A stretch of 64,000 nt of DNA from Hyphomicrobiales bacterium (GTDB lineage Bacteria > Pseudomonadota > Alphaproteobacteria > Rhizobiales > Rhizobiaceae), in assembly GCA_900472605.1 (NCBI GenBank), contig UCJD01000037.1, forward strand, positions 1-64,000, written 5' to 3'. The translations under genes and the position numbers were made by a program. Below the pieces are notes generated by a model, which saw only the letters and a list, made by a program, of their open reading frames with translations, ran no database searches and was not told the origin of the DNA. Below, in pieces: positions 8,507-16,869 of this stretch (positions are counted from its first letter, which is position 1; each line of letters starts with the position of its first letter).

Positions 8507-9910
8507 TCAGGCAAGAGAGCGCGGTGTGACCCGCATCGGCAGACCGTTCTGCGGCTGCGTCGTCAGCTTCTGCACCGGCCAGGGATTGGTGTCCTCCGTC
8601 ATGTCGAAGCGGAAGCGGTGCATCATCACGGCAAGCGCGATGACGGCCTCCTGCAGCGCGAAGGTGGCGCCGATGCAGACCCGCGGGCCGGCACCGAAGG
8701 GCAGGAACTGGAAACGACCGATCTTGGCGCGATTTTCGGGCAGGAAGCGCTCGGGCATAAAGGCGCGCGGCTTGTCCCAATAAAGCTCGTGGCGATGCAG
8801 CGTCCAAGGCATGATCAGCACGGTGACGCCGGCCTCGATCTCGACGGTCTCGCCTTTCGCATTGGTCCAGCGATCGTCCGATATGGCCGCGCGGTTGATC
8901 GAGGGCGCCGGCGGATAGAGGCGAAGCGCCTCCTCGAAGGCGGCGCGGGTATAGGGCATCAGGTCGAGCCACTTGACCGGCTCGGCATCCGAGGCCAGCA
9001 CGCGGTCGATCTCTTCCTCCATCGCTTCGCGGATATGCGGGGTGTTGGCGACGCAGTAGAGCGTCCAGGCGAGCGCGCGGGCCGTGGTCTCGTGGCCGGC
9101 GCCGATAAAGGTGAGGATATTGTCCTCGATCTCGGCGTTGGTCAGACCGCCCGACTTCGCCTGGTCGAGCAGAAGCGTGAGGAAATCCTCGGGCGTCGCG
9201 TCTCGATCGGCCTGCATGCGGGAAAGCCGCGCATCCATGGTTTCGCGGACGATGGTGCGGAACTTCTCCAGCACCTTTTGGCCACCAATGCGCGTCACGC
9301 GCGGGACCCAAGAGGGCGCGCGCAACAGGTCCATGGGATCGACGCGGCCCATGCGATGCAAGAGCGCGTTGACATCGTCGGCGAAACTGTCCGACGAGGT
9401 CACGATCTCACCGGAGAAAAGCGTGTCGGCGAGGATGGCGAAGGTGAGCTCGGCCATGTCGCTGGCGATCTCGAAGGTCTGGCCGCCACCGCCTGCCGCT
9501 TCATACTTGCGCACGTAGTCTTCGGATTGCCGCAGCATCTGGCCGGCAAAGCCGTTGGCGTGGCGCGGGGTGAAGACGGGGGCGACGGCCTTGCGCGAGC
9601 GCTTCCACACCTCGCCCTCGGCGGTCAACAGACCGTCGCGCAGGATTGGCCGCAGGATCAGCTGGCGGATATCCGACATGCGGTAATTGGCGGCGTTATC
9701 GACCAACACATGCTTGATCAGGCCGGGATCGTTGACGATCAGCGTGCGTTCGCGGAAGAACTTCGTCTTGATCCAGGGCAGCGTGTAGGACGGCTCGCCC
9801 CAGAGCTCCAGCGGGTTGCGCAGGGTGGTGCGGATGATCTCAAGCCTGCTCGGCGGCGAATTGCGCGGAATCGGCGCTGGCGGAACGAACGGGTCCGGAC
9901 GGATGTCCAT
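8507..9910 (-). CDS. Cytochrome P450
   Basis: A 467-residue soluble P450 monooxygenase. The I-helix oxygen-activation motif reads FIGAGHETTA, the K-helix ExxR is in EEALRLYPP, and the heme-thiolate loop reads FGAGPRVCIG, with the cysteine as axial ligand. There is no N-terminal membrane anchor. The substrate cannot be told from sequence; the overall look resembles CYP4- or CYP102-like bacterial P450s rather than CYP101. No ferredoxin or reductase gene is adjacent, so redox partners must come from elsewhere. It lies 51 bp downstream of the DUF1402 gene and may share its transcript. Confidence 0.93.
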   Translation of the reverse strand: MDIRPDPFVPPAPIPRNSPPSRLEIIRTTLRNPLELWGEPSYTLPWIKTKFFRERTLIVNDPGLIKHVLVDNAANYRMSDIRQLILRPILRDGLLTAEGEVWKRSRKAVAPVFTPRHANGFAGQMLRQSEDYVRKYEAAGGGGQTFEIASDMAELTFAILADTLFSGEIVTSSDSFADDVNALLHRMGRVDPMDLLRAPSWVPRVTRIGGQKVLEKFRTIVRETMDARLSRMQADRDATPEDFLTLLLDQAKSGGLTNAEIEDNILTFIGAGHETTARALAWTLYCVANTPHIREAMEEEIDRVLASDAEPVKWLDLMPYTRAAFEEALRLYPPAPSINRAAISDDRWTNAKGETVEIEAGVTVLIMPWTLHRHELYWDKPRAFMPERFLPENRAKIGRFQFLPFGAGPRVCIGATFALQEAVIALAVMMHRFRFDMTEDTNPWPVQKLTTQPQNGLPMRVTPRSLA

Positions 9911-9961
9911 GTGATACTGGCCTTTCGCGGAAGAGTTTCGCCCTCCCCGGCTACACCAGAG

Positions 9962-10927
9962 TTAGAGCAGGCGCTGCAGGTCGTCCAGCTTGTCGTTGAT
10001 CAACCATCCGTAATAGTTCTCTTCCGGCCAGACGGTTTCACCTGAGGCGCGGTTCTTGGCGGCAAGGGCTGCGGCGCGCTGGCGGGAGTTGCCGAGATTG
10101 TAGAGCGTTGCCGTCAGGCCGGGGTTCTTGGAGATATCCATGCCGGCGATCTGCTTGTAATCGTCGATCGAGCGGCGAACGGCGGCGGCGACGAAGGCGA
10201 GCGAGATATCGGGCTGCATGATCGCCTTGTAGACGCTGCCGGCATCCTTTTCGTTCAGCTTGTCGTAGCCGGAGACCTTTGAGACCAAGTCCGACAGCAT
10301 CAGCGCGGTCAGCGGGTTGATCTGGCCGAGGCCGAAGGTCTGGCCGGCATAGAAGGGCTGGAAGAAGACGGCGCTGAAGCGGTTGTTCGGGAAGCTCTTG
10401 CCGCCGACGGTCTTGCCGCGGAAATCGCTTTCCCAGACGTCCTCGCGGCAGCTCCACAGCGTGTAGGAATCGCTCTTGCCATTGCACTCTGAGAACTGCG
10501 GGCGCTTGATGAAGTCATCGACGTCCTCGCCGTCATAGGCGAAACGGAAGCTCTGGCCGGCATAGGATGCGGCCTTGACGTAATAGGACTGCAGGCGATC
10601 GTAGGCGTCGACATTATAGGTGTGCTCACCGACGATGGCGCCGATAACATGGATCGGATCAACACCGTAGGCGGCGGAGACCTTCTTGATCTTGCCCATC
10701 AGCTCGTGGTCGGTGGAGAGCAGTTCGTAGACCTTGTCGTACTTGCGATCGAAAGTGGTCTTGGTGCCTTTGGTACGGCGGACCGATGCGCCGGGAACGT
10801 TCGGCTGCTCGGCGTTGCGATTGCCTGGTGGCACGAGCTGCATGGAAAAAGCGGGCGCTGCGGTCAAGACCGTGGCGGCAATTAAAAGGCTCGTCAGAAG
10901 GCGTCGCACGATCAGCTTTCCCATCAT
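9962..10927 (-). CDS. DUF1402 family exported protein, possibly a lytic-transglycosylase relative
   Basis: About 321 residues from the ATG at 10927, with a clear Sec signal peptide (basic start, hydrophobic core, cleavage near APAFS). The body matches the DUF1402 family known from rhizobia. Three segments recall the lysozyme-like SLT fold: a Glu in AIVGEHTYN, then GLGQINPLTA, then TATLYNLGN. On that basis I infer a periplasmic murein-active protein, but the family has no established function. In-frame starts further upstream (10993) would hide the signal peptide behind a polar extension and are less likely. Confidence 0.8.
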   Translation of the reverse strand: MMGKLIVRRLLTSLLIAATVLTAAPAFSMQLVPPGNRNAEQPNVPGASVRRTKGTKTTFDRKYDKVYELLSTDHELMGKIKKVSAAYGVDPIHVIGAIVGEHTYNVDAYDRLQSYYVKAASYAGQSFRFAYDGEDVDDFIKRPQFSECNGKSDSYTLWSCREDVWESDFRGKTVGGKSFPNNRFSAVFFQPFYAGQTFGLGQINPLTALMLSDLVSKVSGYDKLNEKDAGSVYKAIMQPDISLAFVAAAVRRSIDDYKQIAGMDISKNPGLTATLYNLGNSRQRAAALAAKNRASGETVWPEENYYGWLINDKLDDLQRLL

Positions 10928-11027
10928 TCTGGCATTGGTCGGCACATAAAACACACCGGCCCAGCATAGTCGATCGGCGGGTGACTGGACCACAATCTTG
11001 GCCGAATAATGCTGCCGCGATCAACAA

Positions 11028-11061
11028 AACGGGCCTTTCACTAAAAAGTAAAAGGCCCGTT
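11028..11061 (-). terminator. Hairpin downstream of hslU
   Basis: A perfect 11-bp stem (AACGGGCCTTT and AAAGGCCCGTT) with a 12-base loop, between hslU and the DUF1402 gene. On the minus strand it is followed by TTTTG, a modest T-tract. It probably terminates hslVU. Confidence 0.7.
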
Positions 11062-11127
11062 GTCGAGAGTTCCGTCGGTCAAAGTTACGGCATCAAGCCA
11101 GTAATGACGATGTCAGGTGCTTCAGCG

Positions 11128-12432
11128 TCACAGAATGAAGCGCGAGAGGTCTGTATTCTGGGCGAGATCGCCGACATGCTTGCGGACATATTCGGCATCA
11201 ATCGTGACAGCCGTGCCGCCGCGATCCGGTGCATTGAACGAGATTTCGTCCAGCACGCGCTCCATCACCGTCTGCAGGCGGCGGGCGCCGATGTTTTCGA
11301 CCGAGGCGTTGAGATGCACCGCGACATCGGCGAGCGCATCCAGGGCATCGTCAGTGAATTCGAGATTCAAACCCTCGGTCTGCATCAGCGCGATGTACTG
11401 GCGGATCAGGCTCGCCTCGGTTTCCGTTAGGATGCGGCGGAAGTCTTCCTTGGTCAGCGGACGCAACTCGACGCGGATCGGCAAGCGACCCTGAAGCTCC
11501 GGCAGCAGGTCCGATGGCTTCGAGACGTGGAAGGCGCCGGACGCGATGAACAGCACGTGGTCGGTCTTGACCGGACCGTACTTGGTCGAGACCGTCGTGC
11601 CTTCGACCAGCGGCAGCAGATCGCGCTGCACGCCTTCGCGCGACACGCCGGCACCCATCCCGCCATCGCGTGCGGCGATCTTGTCGATCTCGTCGAGGAA
11701 GACGATGCCGTCGTTTTCGACGGCGCGCACGGCCTCGCGCTGGATGACTTCATTGTCGATCAGCTTGTCGGATTCATCGCGGATCAGGTCGGTGTAGGAG
11801 GCCTTGACCGTGGTGCGCACCTTCTTGGTGCGGCCGCCCATGGCCTTGCCGAACATTTCCGACAGGTTGATCATGCCGATGCCGCCCTGCATGCCGGGGA
11901 CGTCGAAGCCGCCCATGCCGGTGCTGGTGTCGGCCACTTCGATATCGATTTCCTTGTCGTCAAGCTCGCCCGATCGCAGCTTCTTGCGGAAGCTGTCGCG
12001 GGTGGCGGGCGATGCGGTCGATCCGACCAGCGCATCGAGCACGCGTTCCTCGGCGCTCATATGAGCCTTGGCCTCGACTTCGGAGCGCTTTTTCTCGCGG
12101 GCGAGGCCGATGCCGACCTCGACCAGATCGCGGATGATCTGCTCGACGTCGCGGCCGACATAGCCGACTTCGGTGAACTTTGTGGCTTCCACCTTGATGA
12201 AGGGGGCGCCTGCGAGCTTGGCGAGGCGACGGGAGATTTCCGTCTTGCCAACGCCGGTCGGGCCGATCATCAGGATGTTCTTCGGCATCACTTCGTCGCG
12301 CAGGCTCTCATCGAGTTGCTGGCGGCGCCAGCGGTTGCGCAGCGCAATCGCGACCGCGCGCTTGGCGTCATGCTGGCCGATGATGTGGCGGTCCAGCTCG
12401 GAGACGATTTCTCTCGGGGAAAAATTGGTCAT
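11128..12432 (-). CDS. hslU: ATP-dependent protease ATPase subunit HslU (ClpY)
   Basis: A 434-residue AAA+ unfoldase starting MTNFSPREIV at 12432, after an AGAGGA ribosome site. Walker A is GPTGVGKTE and Walker B is IVFLDEIDKIA; the inserted I-domain lies between them, and sensor regions and the C-terminal tail LSRFIL follow. The hexamer unfolds substrates and feeds them to the HslV peptidase encoded just upstream (75-bp gap), with which it must be cotranscribed. The frame extends upstream to 12498, but that part has no family similarity. Confidence 0.97.
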   Translation of the reverse strand: MTNFSPREIVSELDRHIIGQHDAKRAVAIALRNRWRRQQLDESLRDEVMPKNILMIGPTGVGKTEISRRLAKLAGAPFIKVEATKFTEVGYVGRDVEQIIRDLVEVGIGLAREKKRSEVEAKAHMSAEERVLDALVGSTASPATRDSFRKKLRSGELDDKEIDIEVADTSTGMGGFDVPGMQGGIGMINLSEMFGKAMGGRTKKVRTTVKASYTDLIRDESDKLIDNEVIQREAVRAVENDGIVFLDEIDKIAARDGGMGAGVSREGVQRDLLPLVEGTTVSTKYGPVKTDHVLFIASGAFHVSKPSDLLPELQGRLPIRVELRPLTKEDFRRILTETEASLIRQYIALMQTEGLNLEFTDDALDALADVAVHLNASVENIGARRLQTVMERVLDEISFNAPDRGGTAVTIDAEYVRKHVGDLAQNTDLSRFIL

Positions 12433-12507
12433 GATATCCTCTTGGCTTTCCCGTTTCGGCCGGCCGTTCGCGGCCCGGCCCACGGGACCCATGTTCAAAG
12501 CTTGACG

Positions 12508-13035
12508 TTATTCGGCATCCAGCGTTTCGACCACGAGATTGTGGTTGGTGTAGACGCATATGTCGGCGGCGATATCGAGCGCCCGTCGGGCGATGTCCTC
12601 AGCCGACTTGTCGCTATCCATCAGCGCGCGGGCGGCCGCGAACGCGTAGTTGCCGCCGGAGCCGATGGCGATGGCGCCATGTTCGGGCTCGAGCACGTCG
12701 CCATTGCCAGTGATTGCCAGCGTCACCGACTTGTCCGCGACCAGCATCATCGCTTCGAGATTGCGTAGATACTTGTCGGTACGCCAATCCTTGGCGAGCT
12801 CGACGGCGGCGCGCATCAGCTGGCCGGGATATTGCTCGAGCTTCTTTTCGAGCCGCTCGAGAAGCGTGAAGGCATCGGCGGTGGCACCTGCGAAACCGGC
12901 GATCACGTCGCCGCCCTTGCCGATGCGGCGAACCTTGCGGGCATTGCCCTTCATGACGGTCTGGCCGAGGCTGACCTGTCCGTCGCCCGCCATGATGACC
13001 TTGCCGCCCTTGCGAACTGTAATAATCGTTGTCAT
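12508..13035 (-). CDS. hslV: ATP-dependent protease peptidase subunit HslV (ClpQ)
   Basis: A 175-residue proteasome-beta-type peptidase. The start MTTIITVRKGG puts Thr2 as the N-terminal nucleophile once Met is removed, as in the family. GDGQVSLGQTVMK and the GSGGNYAFAAARAL segment are characteristic. It forms the protease core with HslU. The 177-bp divergent gap to hisB must contain promoters for both operons; I could not assign a clear heat-shock promoter there. Confidence 0.97.
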   Translation of the reverse strand: MTTIITVRKGGKVIMAGDGQVSLGQTVMKGNARKVRRIGKGGDVIAGFAGATADAFTLLERLEKKLEQYPGQLMRAAVELAKDWRTDKYLRNLEAMMLVADKSVTLAITGNGDVLEPEHGAIAIGSGGNYAFAAARALMDSDKSAEDIARRALDIAADICVYTNHNLVVETLDAE

Positions 13036-13212
13036 CGAATATACCTTGGCCCGTCAGGCGGGCCATTACCTCGGGCCGTTCATCGGCCCTGTTGAGCCCT
13101 ATGTAAGTTGGCGAATGCCGATTGCAAATGGCTTCGATTTCTGCGACCGCGCTTCTGGATATTTCCCGGCACGCCTGATATGGAACCCGCGTATTTCCGG
13201 AGGGAGTGCCAT

Positions 13213-13821
13213 ATGGCCGAGACCGCAGCAAGCCGTACGGGATCCGTATCCCGCAAGACCAACGAAACTTCGGTTTCCGTTTCCGTCAATCTCGACGGCA
13301 CCGGCAAATCGACGATTTCGACCGGCGTCGGCTTCTTCGACCATATGCTCGACCAGCTGTCGCGGCATTCGCTGATCGACATGGAGATCGAGACGAAGGG
13401 CGACCTGCATGTCGACGATCACCACGCGGTGGAAGACACCGGCATCGCCATCGGCCAGGCCATCGCCAAGGCGTTGGGCGACCGTCGCGGCATCACGCGC
13501 TATGCCTCGATCGACCTTGCCATGGACGAGACGATGACGAAGGCCGCCGTTGATCTCTCCGGCCGCCCCTTCCTCGTCTGGAACGTGTCCTTCAGCGCGC
13601 CGAAGATCGGCACCTTCGACACCGAGCTGGTGCGCGAATTCTTCCAGGCGCTGGCCCAGAACGCCGGGATCACCTTGCATATCCTCAACCATTATGGTGC
13701 CAACAACCACCATATTGCCGAGACATGCTTCAAGGCCGTCGCCCGCGCGCTGCGCACGGCGACAGAGATCGATCCTAGGCAGGCGGGCCGTGTACCCTCG
13801 ACGAAGGGCACGCTCGTCTAA
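13213..13821 (+). CDS. hisB: Imidazoleglycerol-phosphate dehydratase
   Basis: A 202-residue monofunctional HisB, the sixth step of histidine synthesis. The two metal-binding histidine clusters are DDHHAVEDTG and NNHHIAETC. The ATG at 13213 follows a strong GGAGGGAG ribosome site; the in-frame start at 13108 adds an unrelated N-terminus. It opens the operon hisB-DUF2628-hisH-hisA-hisF-hisE-coaA. It lacks the phosphatase half found in enterobacterial HisB. Confidence 0.97.
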   Translation: MAETAASRTGSVSRKTNETSVSVSVNLDGTGKSTISTGVGFFDHMLDQLSRHSLIDMEIETKGDLHVDDHHAVEDTGIAIGQAIAKALGDRRGITRYASIDLAMDETMTKAAVDLSGRPFLVWNVSFSAPKIGTFDTELVREFFQALAQNAGITLHILNHYGANNHHIAETCFKAVARALRTATEIDPRQAGRVPSTKGTLV

Positions 13822-13844
13822 GCCCCTTCAGGGAGCTTGACGAC

Positions 13845-14327
13845 ATGACTTCCAGCTATCTGGTTCTGACAGCGCCACGCGGCACTGATATCAAGCACGA
13901 GAAGACGCGCTTCATTCGCGACGGCTTTACCTTGCTCGGCTTCCTGTTTCCCTGGATCTGGCTCGCCGTCCACCGGCTCTGGCTCTACGCCGTCGCCGCC
14001 TTTCTGCTGCAGAGCATTGGGGGGGCCTTGATGGATCAGCCTGGCCTGTGGCTGGTCGGCTTTGCCGTGACCATCGGCACCAGCCTTCTCGTCGGGCTCG
14101 AGGGGCAAAACCTGCGAGTACGCAACCTTGCCGCCAAAGGCTGGCAGGACGATGCGCTGGTCTCGGCCGACACACTCGATGTCGCCGAGGAGATCTACTT
14201 TTCTGAAATTCGGACCGATCTCGGTGATGACACGCGCGTGCCGTCGCCGCAAGGGGATGGCGGGAGCCGCGCGGATCGCGGCGCCACGACATCCCTCGGT
14301 CTCTTTGGCTTTGATGGAGGACGCTGA
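13845..14327 (+). CDS. DUF2628 domain membrane protein
   Basis: A 160-residue protein with two or three hydrophobic segments between about residues 25 and 85 (TLLGFLFPWIWL, LYAVAAFLLQSIGG, LVGFAVTIGTSLLVGL) and a polar C-terminal tail ending in a Gly/Phe-rich stretch. It resembles the DUF2628 family of small inner-membrane proteins, whose function is unknown. It sits between hisB and hisH, and its TGA overlaps the hisH ATG by one base, so it is translated as part of the histidine operon. A histidine-related role is suggested only by position. Confidence 0.75.
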   Translation: MTSSYLVLTAPRGTDIKHEKTRFIRDGFTLLGFLFPWIWLAVHRLWLYAVAAFLLQSIGGALMDQPGLWLVGFAVTIGTSLLVGLEGQNLRVRNLAAKGWQDDALVSADTLDVAEEIYFSEIRTDLGDDTRVPSPQGDGGSRADRGATTSLGLFGFDGGR

Positions 14328-14977
14328 TGCGCGTCGCAATTATCGACTACGGTTCCGGCAATCTGCGCTCGGCGACGAAGGCCTTCGAACGGGCGGCCCG
14401 TGAGGCGGGGATCGACGCCACGATCGACCTCACCGACAAGGCCGAGCATGTCGCGATCGCCGATCGCGTCGTGCTGCCGGGTGTTGGCGCCTATGCCGAT
14501 TGCCGCCGTGGACTGGACGCCGTGCCCGGTATGACCGAGGCGCTGATCGACGTGGTCGAGAAGAAGGGCCACCCCTTCCTCGGCATCTGCGTTGGCATGC
14601 AGCTGATGTCGTCGCGCGGGCTGGAGAAGACCACGACCGAAGGTCTCGGCTGGATACCCGGCGATGTCGTTGAAATGACGCCCGACGATCCCAATCTGAA
14701 GATACCGCAGATCGGCTGGAACACGCTGGACCTCAAGCGCCCTCACCCGCTGTTCGACGGCATTGCGACGGGTGCTGACGGGCTGCATGCCTATTTCGTG
14801 CATTCCTACCATCTGGCCGCGCAAAACCCCGAGGATGTAATCGCTACCACGGGCTACGGCGGACCGCTGACAGCCTTCGTCGGTCGCGGCAACATGGTCG
14901 GTGCGCAATTTCATCCGGAGAAGAGCCAGAAGCTCGGTCTCGCCCTGATTGCCAATTTCCTGCGCTGGAAGCCCTGA
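14327..14977 (+). CDS. hisH: Imidazole glycerol phosphate synthase, glutaminase subunit HisH
   Basis: A 216-residue class I glutamine amidotransferase. It has the oxyanion-strand motif PGVGAYADC, the nucleophile in GICVGMQL and the catalytic His/Glu in QFHPEKSQ. It delivers ammonia from glutamine to HisF, forming IGP and AICAR. Translation is coupled to the DUF2628 gene through TGATG. hisA begins 26 bp downstream. Confidence 0.97.
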   Translation: MRVAIIDYGSGNLRSATKAFERAAREAGIDATIDLTDKAEHVAIADRVVLPGVGAYADCRRGLDAVPGMTEALIDVVEKKGHPFLGICVGMQLMSSRGLEKTTTEGLGWIPGDVVEMTPDDPNLKIPQIGWNTLDLKRPHPLFDGIATGADGLHAYFVHSYHLAAQNPEDVIATTGYGGPLTAFVGRGNMVGAQFHPEKSQKLGLALIANFLRWKP

Positions 14978-15003
14978 GCTCGCGCCTTTGAAGGACTGAC
15001 AGA

Positions 15004-15753
15004 ATGATCCTATTTCCCGCCATCGACCTTAAGGACGGCCAGTGCGTTCGCCTCAAGCTGGGCGACATGGAACAGGCGACCGTCTACAATCCAGACCCCG
15101 GCGCGCAGGCCAAGGCCTTCGAAGACCAGGGTTTCGAATGGCTGCACGTGGTCGACCTCAACGGCGCCTTTGCCGGCGAAAGCGTCAATGGCGCGGCTGT
15201 CGATGCTATCCTGAAGTCCACGAAGAACCCGGTGCAGCTCGGCGGCGGCATCCGCACGCTCGATCATATCGAAAGCTGGCTGTCGCGCGGGCTTTCGCGC
15301 GTGATCCTGGGCACCGTTGCCGTGCGCGATCCGGCGCTTGTCATCGAAGCCTGCAAGAGGTTCCCGGGCCATGTGGCCGTCGGCATCGACGCCAAGGGCG
15401 GCAAGGTGGCTGTCGAGGGCTGGGCGGAAGCGTCCGAGCTCGGCATCATCGAGCTGGCTAAAAAGTTCGAGGGCGCGGGTGTGGCGGCGATCATCTACAC
15501 CGATATCGACCGCGACGGCATCCTGGCCGGGATCAACTGGGATTCGACGCTGGAACTCGCCGATGCCGTCTCCATTCCGGTCATAGCATCGGGCGGACTG
15601 GCCTCAATCGACGACATAAAGCGGATGCTGAAGCCGGATGCTGCAAAGCTGGAAGGTGCGATTTCCGGCCGGGCGCTTTATGACGGCCGTATCGACCCCA
15701 AGGAAGCGCTGGCGCTGATTGCCGCGTCGCGCGCGAAGGAGGCAGCACTATGA
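15004..15753 (+). CDS. hisA: ProFAR isomerase HisA
   Basis: A 249-residue (beta/alpha)8 barrel isomerase. The first-strand aspartate is in PAIDLKDGQCVRL and the second catalytic aspartate in YTDIDRDG; phosphate loops GGGIRT and SGGLAS are present. It shares the duplicated half-barrel pattern with HisF, and its stop overlaps the hisF start by four bases (ATGA). Confidence 0.97.
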   Translation: MILFPAIDLKDGQCVRLKLGDMEQATVYNPDPGAQAKAFEDQGFEWLHVVDLNGAFAGESVNGAAVDAILKSTKNPVQLGGGIRTLDHIESWLSRGLSRVILGTVAVRDPALVIEACKRFPGHVAVGIDAKGGKVAVEGWAEASELGIIELAKKFEGAGVAAIIYTDIDRDGILAGINWDSTLELADAVSIPVIASGGLASIDDIKRMLKPDAAKLEGAISGRALYDGRIDPKEALALIAASRAKEAAL

Positions 15754-16532
15754 CCCTGAAGGCTCGCGTCATTCCCTGCCTCGACGTCAAGGACGGCCGT
15801 GTCGTCAAGGGTGTCAACTTCCTCAACCTCGTCGATGCCGGCGATCCCGTCGAAGCCGCCAAGGCCTATGATGCGGCCGGCGCCGACGAGCTGTGCTTCC
15901 TCGACATCACCGCCTCTTCCGATAACCGCGAGACGATCTTCGATGTCGTGTCGCGCACCGCCGACCAGTGCTTCATGCCGGTCACAGTCGGCGGCGGCGT
16001 CCGCACGATCGCCGATATCCGCAAGCTGCTTTTGTGCGGCGCCGACAAGGTTTCGATCAATTCGGCCGCCGTCAGCAATCCCGATTTCGTGGCGGAAGCA
16101 GCCGACAAGTTCGGTGACCAGTGCATTGTCGTCTCGATCGACGCCAAGCGCCGGCTGGCGCCTGCTGATGGCGACGCCAGCGACTGGGAAATCTACACCC
16201 ATGGCGGCCGCAACGCGACCGGTATCGATGCGGTGGATTTTGCACGCCGAATGGTCGAGCGCGGGGCCGGCGAATTGCTGGTGACATCCATGGACCGCGA
16301 CGGAACGAAAGCCGGCTACGATCTGGCGCTGACGCGGGCGATTGCCGACGCGGTGCGCGTTCCCGTCATCGCATCGGGCGGCGTCGGCGATCTCGACGAT
16401 CTCGTGGCCGGCGTCAAGGAAGGCCATGCGACCGCAGTTCTCGCCGCTTCGATCTTCCACTTCGGCACCTATTCCGTCGGCGAAGCGAAGCGCTATATGT
16501 CTTCCTGCGGCATCGACATGCGTCTCGACTGA
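15750..16532 (+). CDS. hisF: Imidazole glycerol phosphate synthase, cyclase subunit HisF
   Basis: A 260-residue barrel cyclase. The N-terminal catalytic Asp is in PCLDVKDGRVVKG and the second in TSMDRDGTKAGYD; phosphate-binding loops are GGGVRT and SGGVGD. It pairs with HisH. The start overlaps the hisA stop, and hisE follows 16 bp later. Confidence 0.97.
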   Translation: MTLKARVIPCLDVKDGRVVKGVNFLNLVDAGDPVEAAKAYDAAGADELCFLDITASSDNRETIFDVVSRTADQCFMPVTVGGGVRTIADIRKLLLCGADKVSINSAAVSNPDFVAEAADKFGDQCIVVSIDAKRRLAPADGDASDWEIYTHGGRNATGIDAVDFARRMVERGAGELLVTSMDRDGTKAGYDLALTRAIADAVRVPVIASGGVGDLDDLVAGVKEGHATAVLAASIFHFGTYSVGEAKRYMSSCGIDMRLD

Positions 16533-16548
16533 GGTTGAAAGCGATATT

Positions 16549-16869
16549 ATGAGCGAATTCACACTTAGTGACGTCGAAAAGATCGTCGATGCGCGGTCGA
16601 AGGCTTCTCCCGACGAATCCTGGACGGCGAAGCTCGTTGCGGCCGGCCAGCCAAAGGCGGCGAAGAAGCTCGGCGAGGAAGCGATCGAGGCCGTGATGGC
16701 TGCCGTGACCGACGACCGCGAAAACCTCGCCTACGAGGCGGCCGACGTTCTCTATCATCTGTTGGTCGTATTGAAGATCGCGGGCATTCCGCTACAAGAG
16801 GTGATGGCCGAGCTTGAGCGCCGTACCGCTCAATCCGGCCTCAGGGAGAAGGCCAGCCGGCAAAGCTGA
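16549..16869 (+). CDS. hisE: Phosphoribosyl-ATP pyrophosphatase HisE
   Basis: A 106-residue all-alpha MazG-like pyrophosphohydrolase for the second step of histidine synthesis. The metal-binding helix reads KKLGEEAIEAVMAA, followed by YEAADVLYHLLV. It is a stand-alone HisE with no HisI domain, as in other alphaproteobacteria. The frame extends upstream inside hisF, but the ATG at 16549 gives the family start (MSEFTLSDVEKIV). Its TGA overlaps the coaA ATG by one base. Confidence 0.96.
   Translation: MSEFTLSDVEKIVDARSKASPDESWTAKLVAAGQPKAAKKLGEEAIEAVMAAVTDDRENLAYEAADVLYHLLVVLKIAGIPLQEVMAELERRTAQSGLREKASRQS

Noticed and set aside
11527..12768. 413-codon plus-strand frame opposite hslU/hslV
   Set aside because: Shadow frame; hslU and hslV have intact motifs on the other strand.
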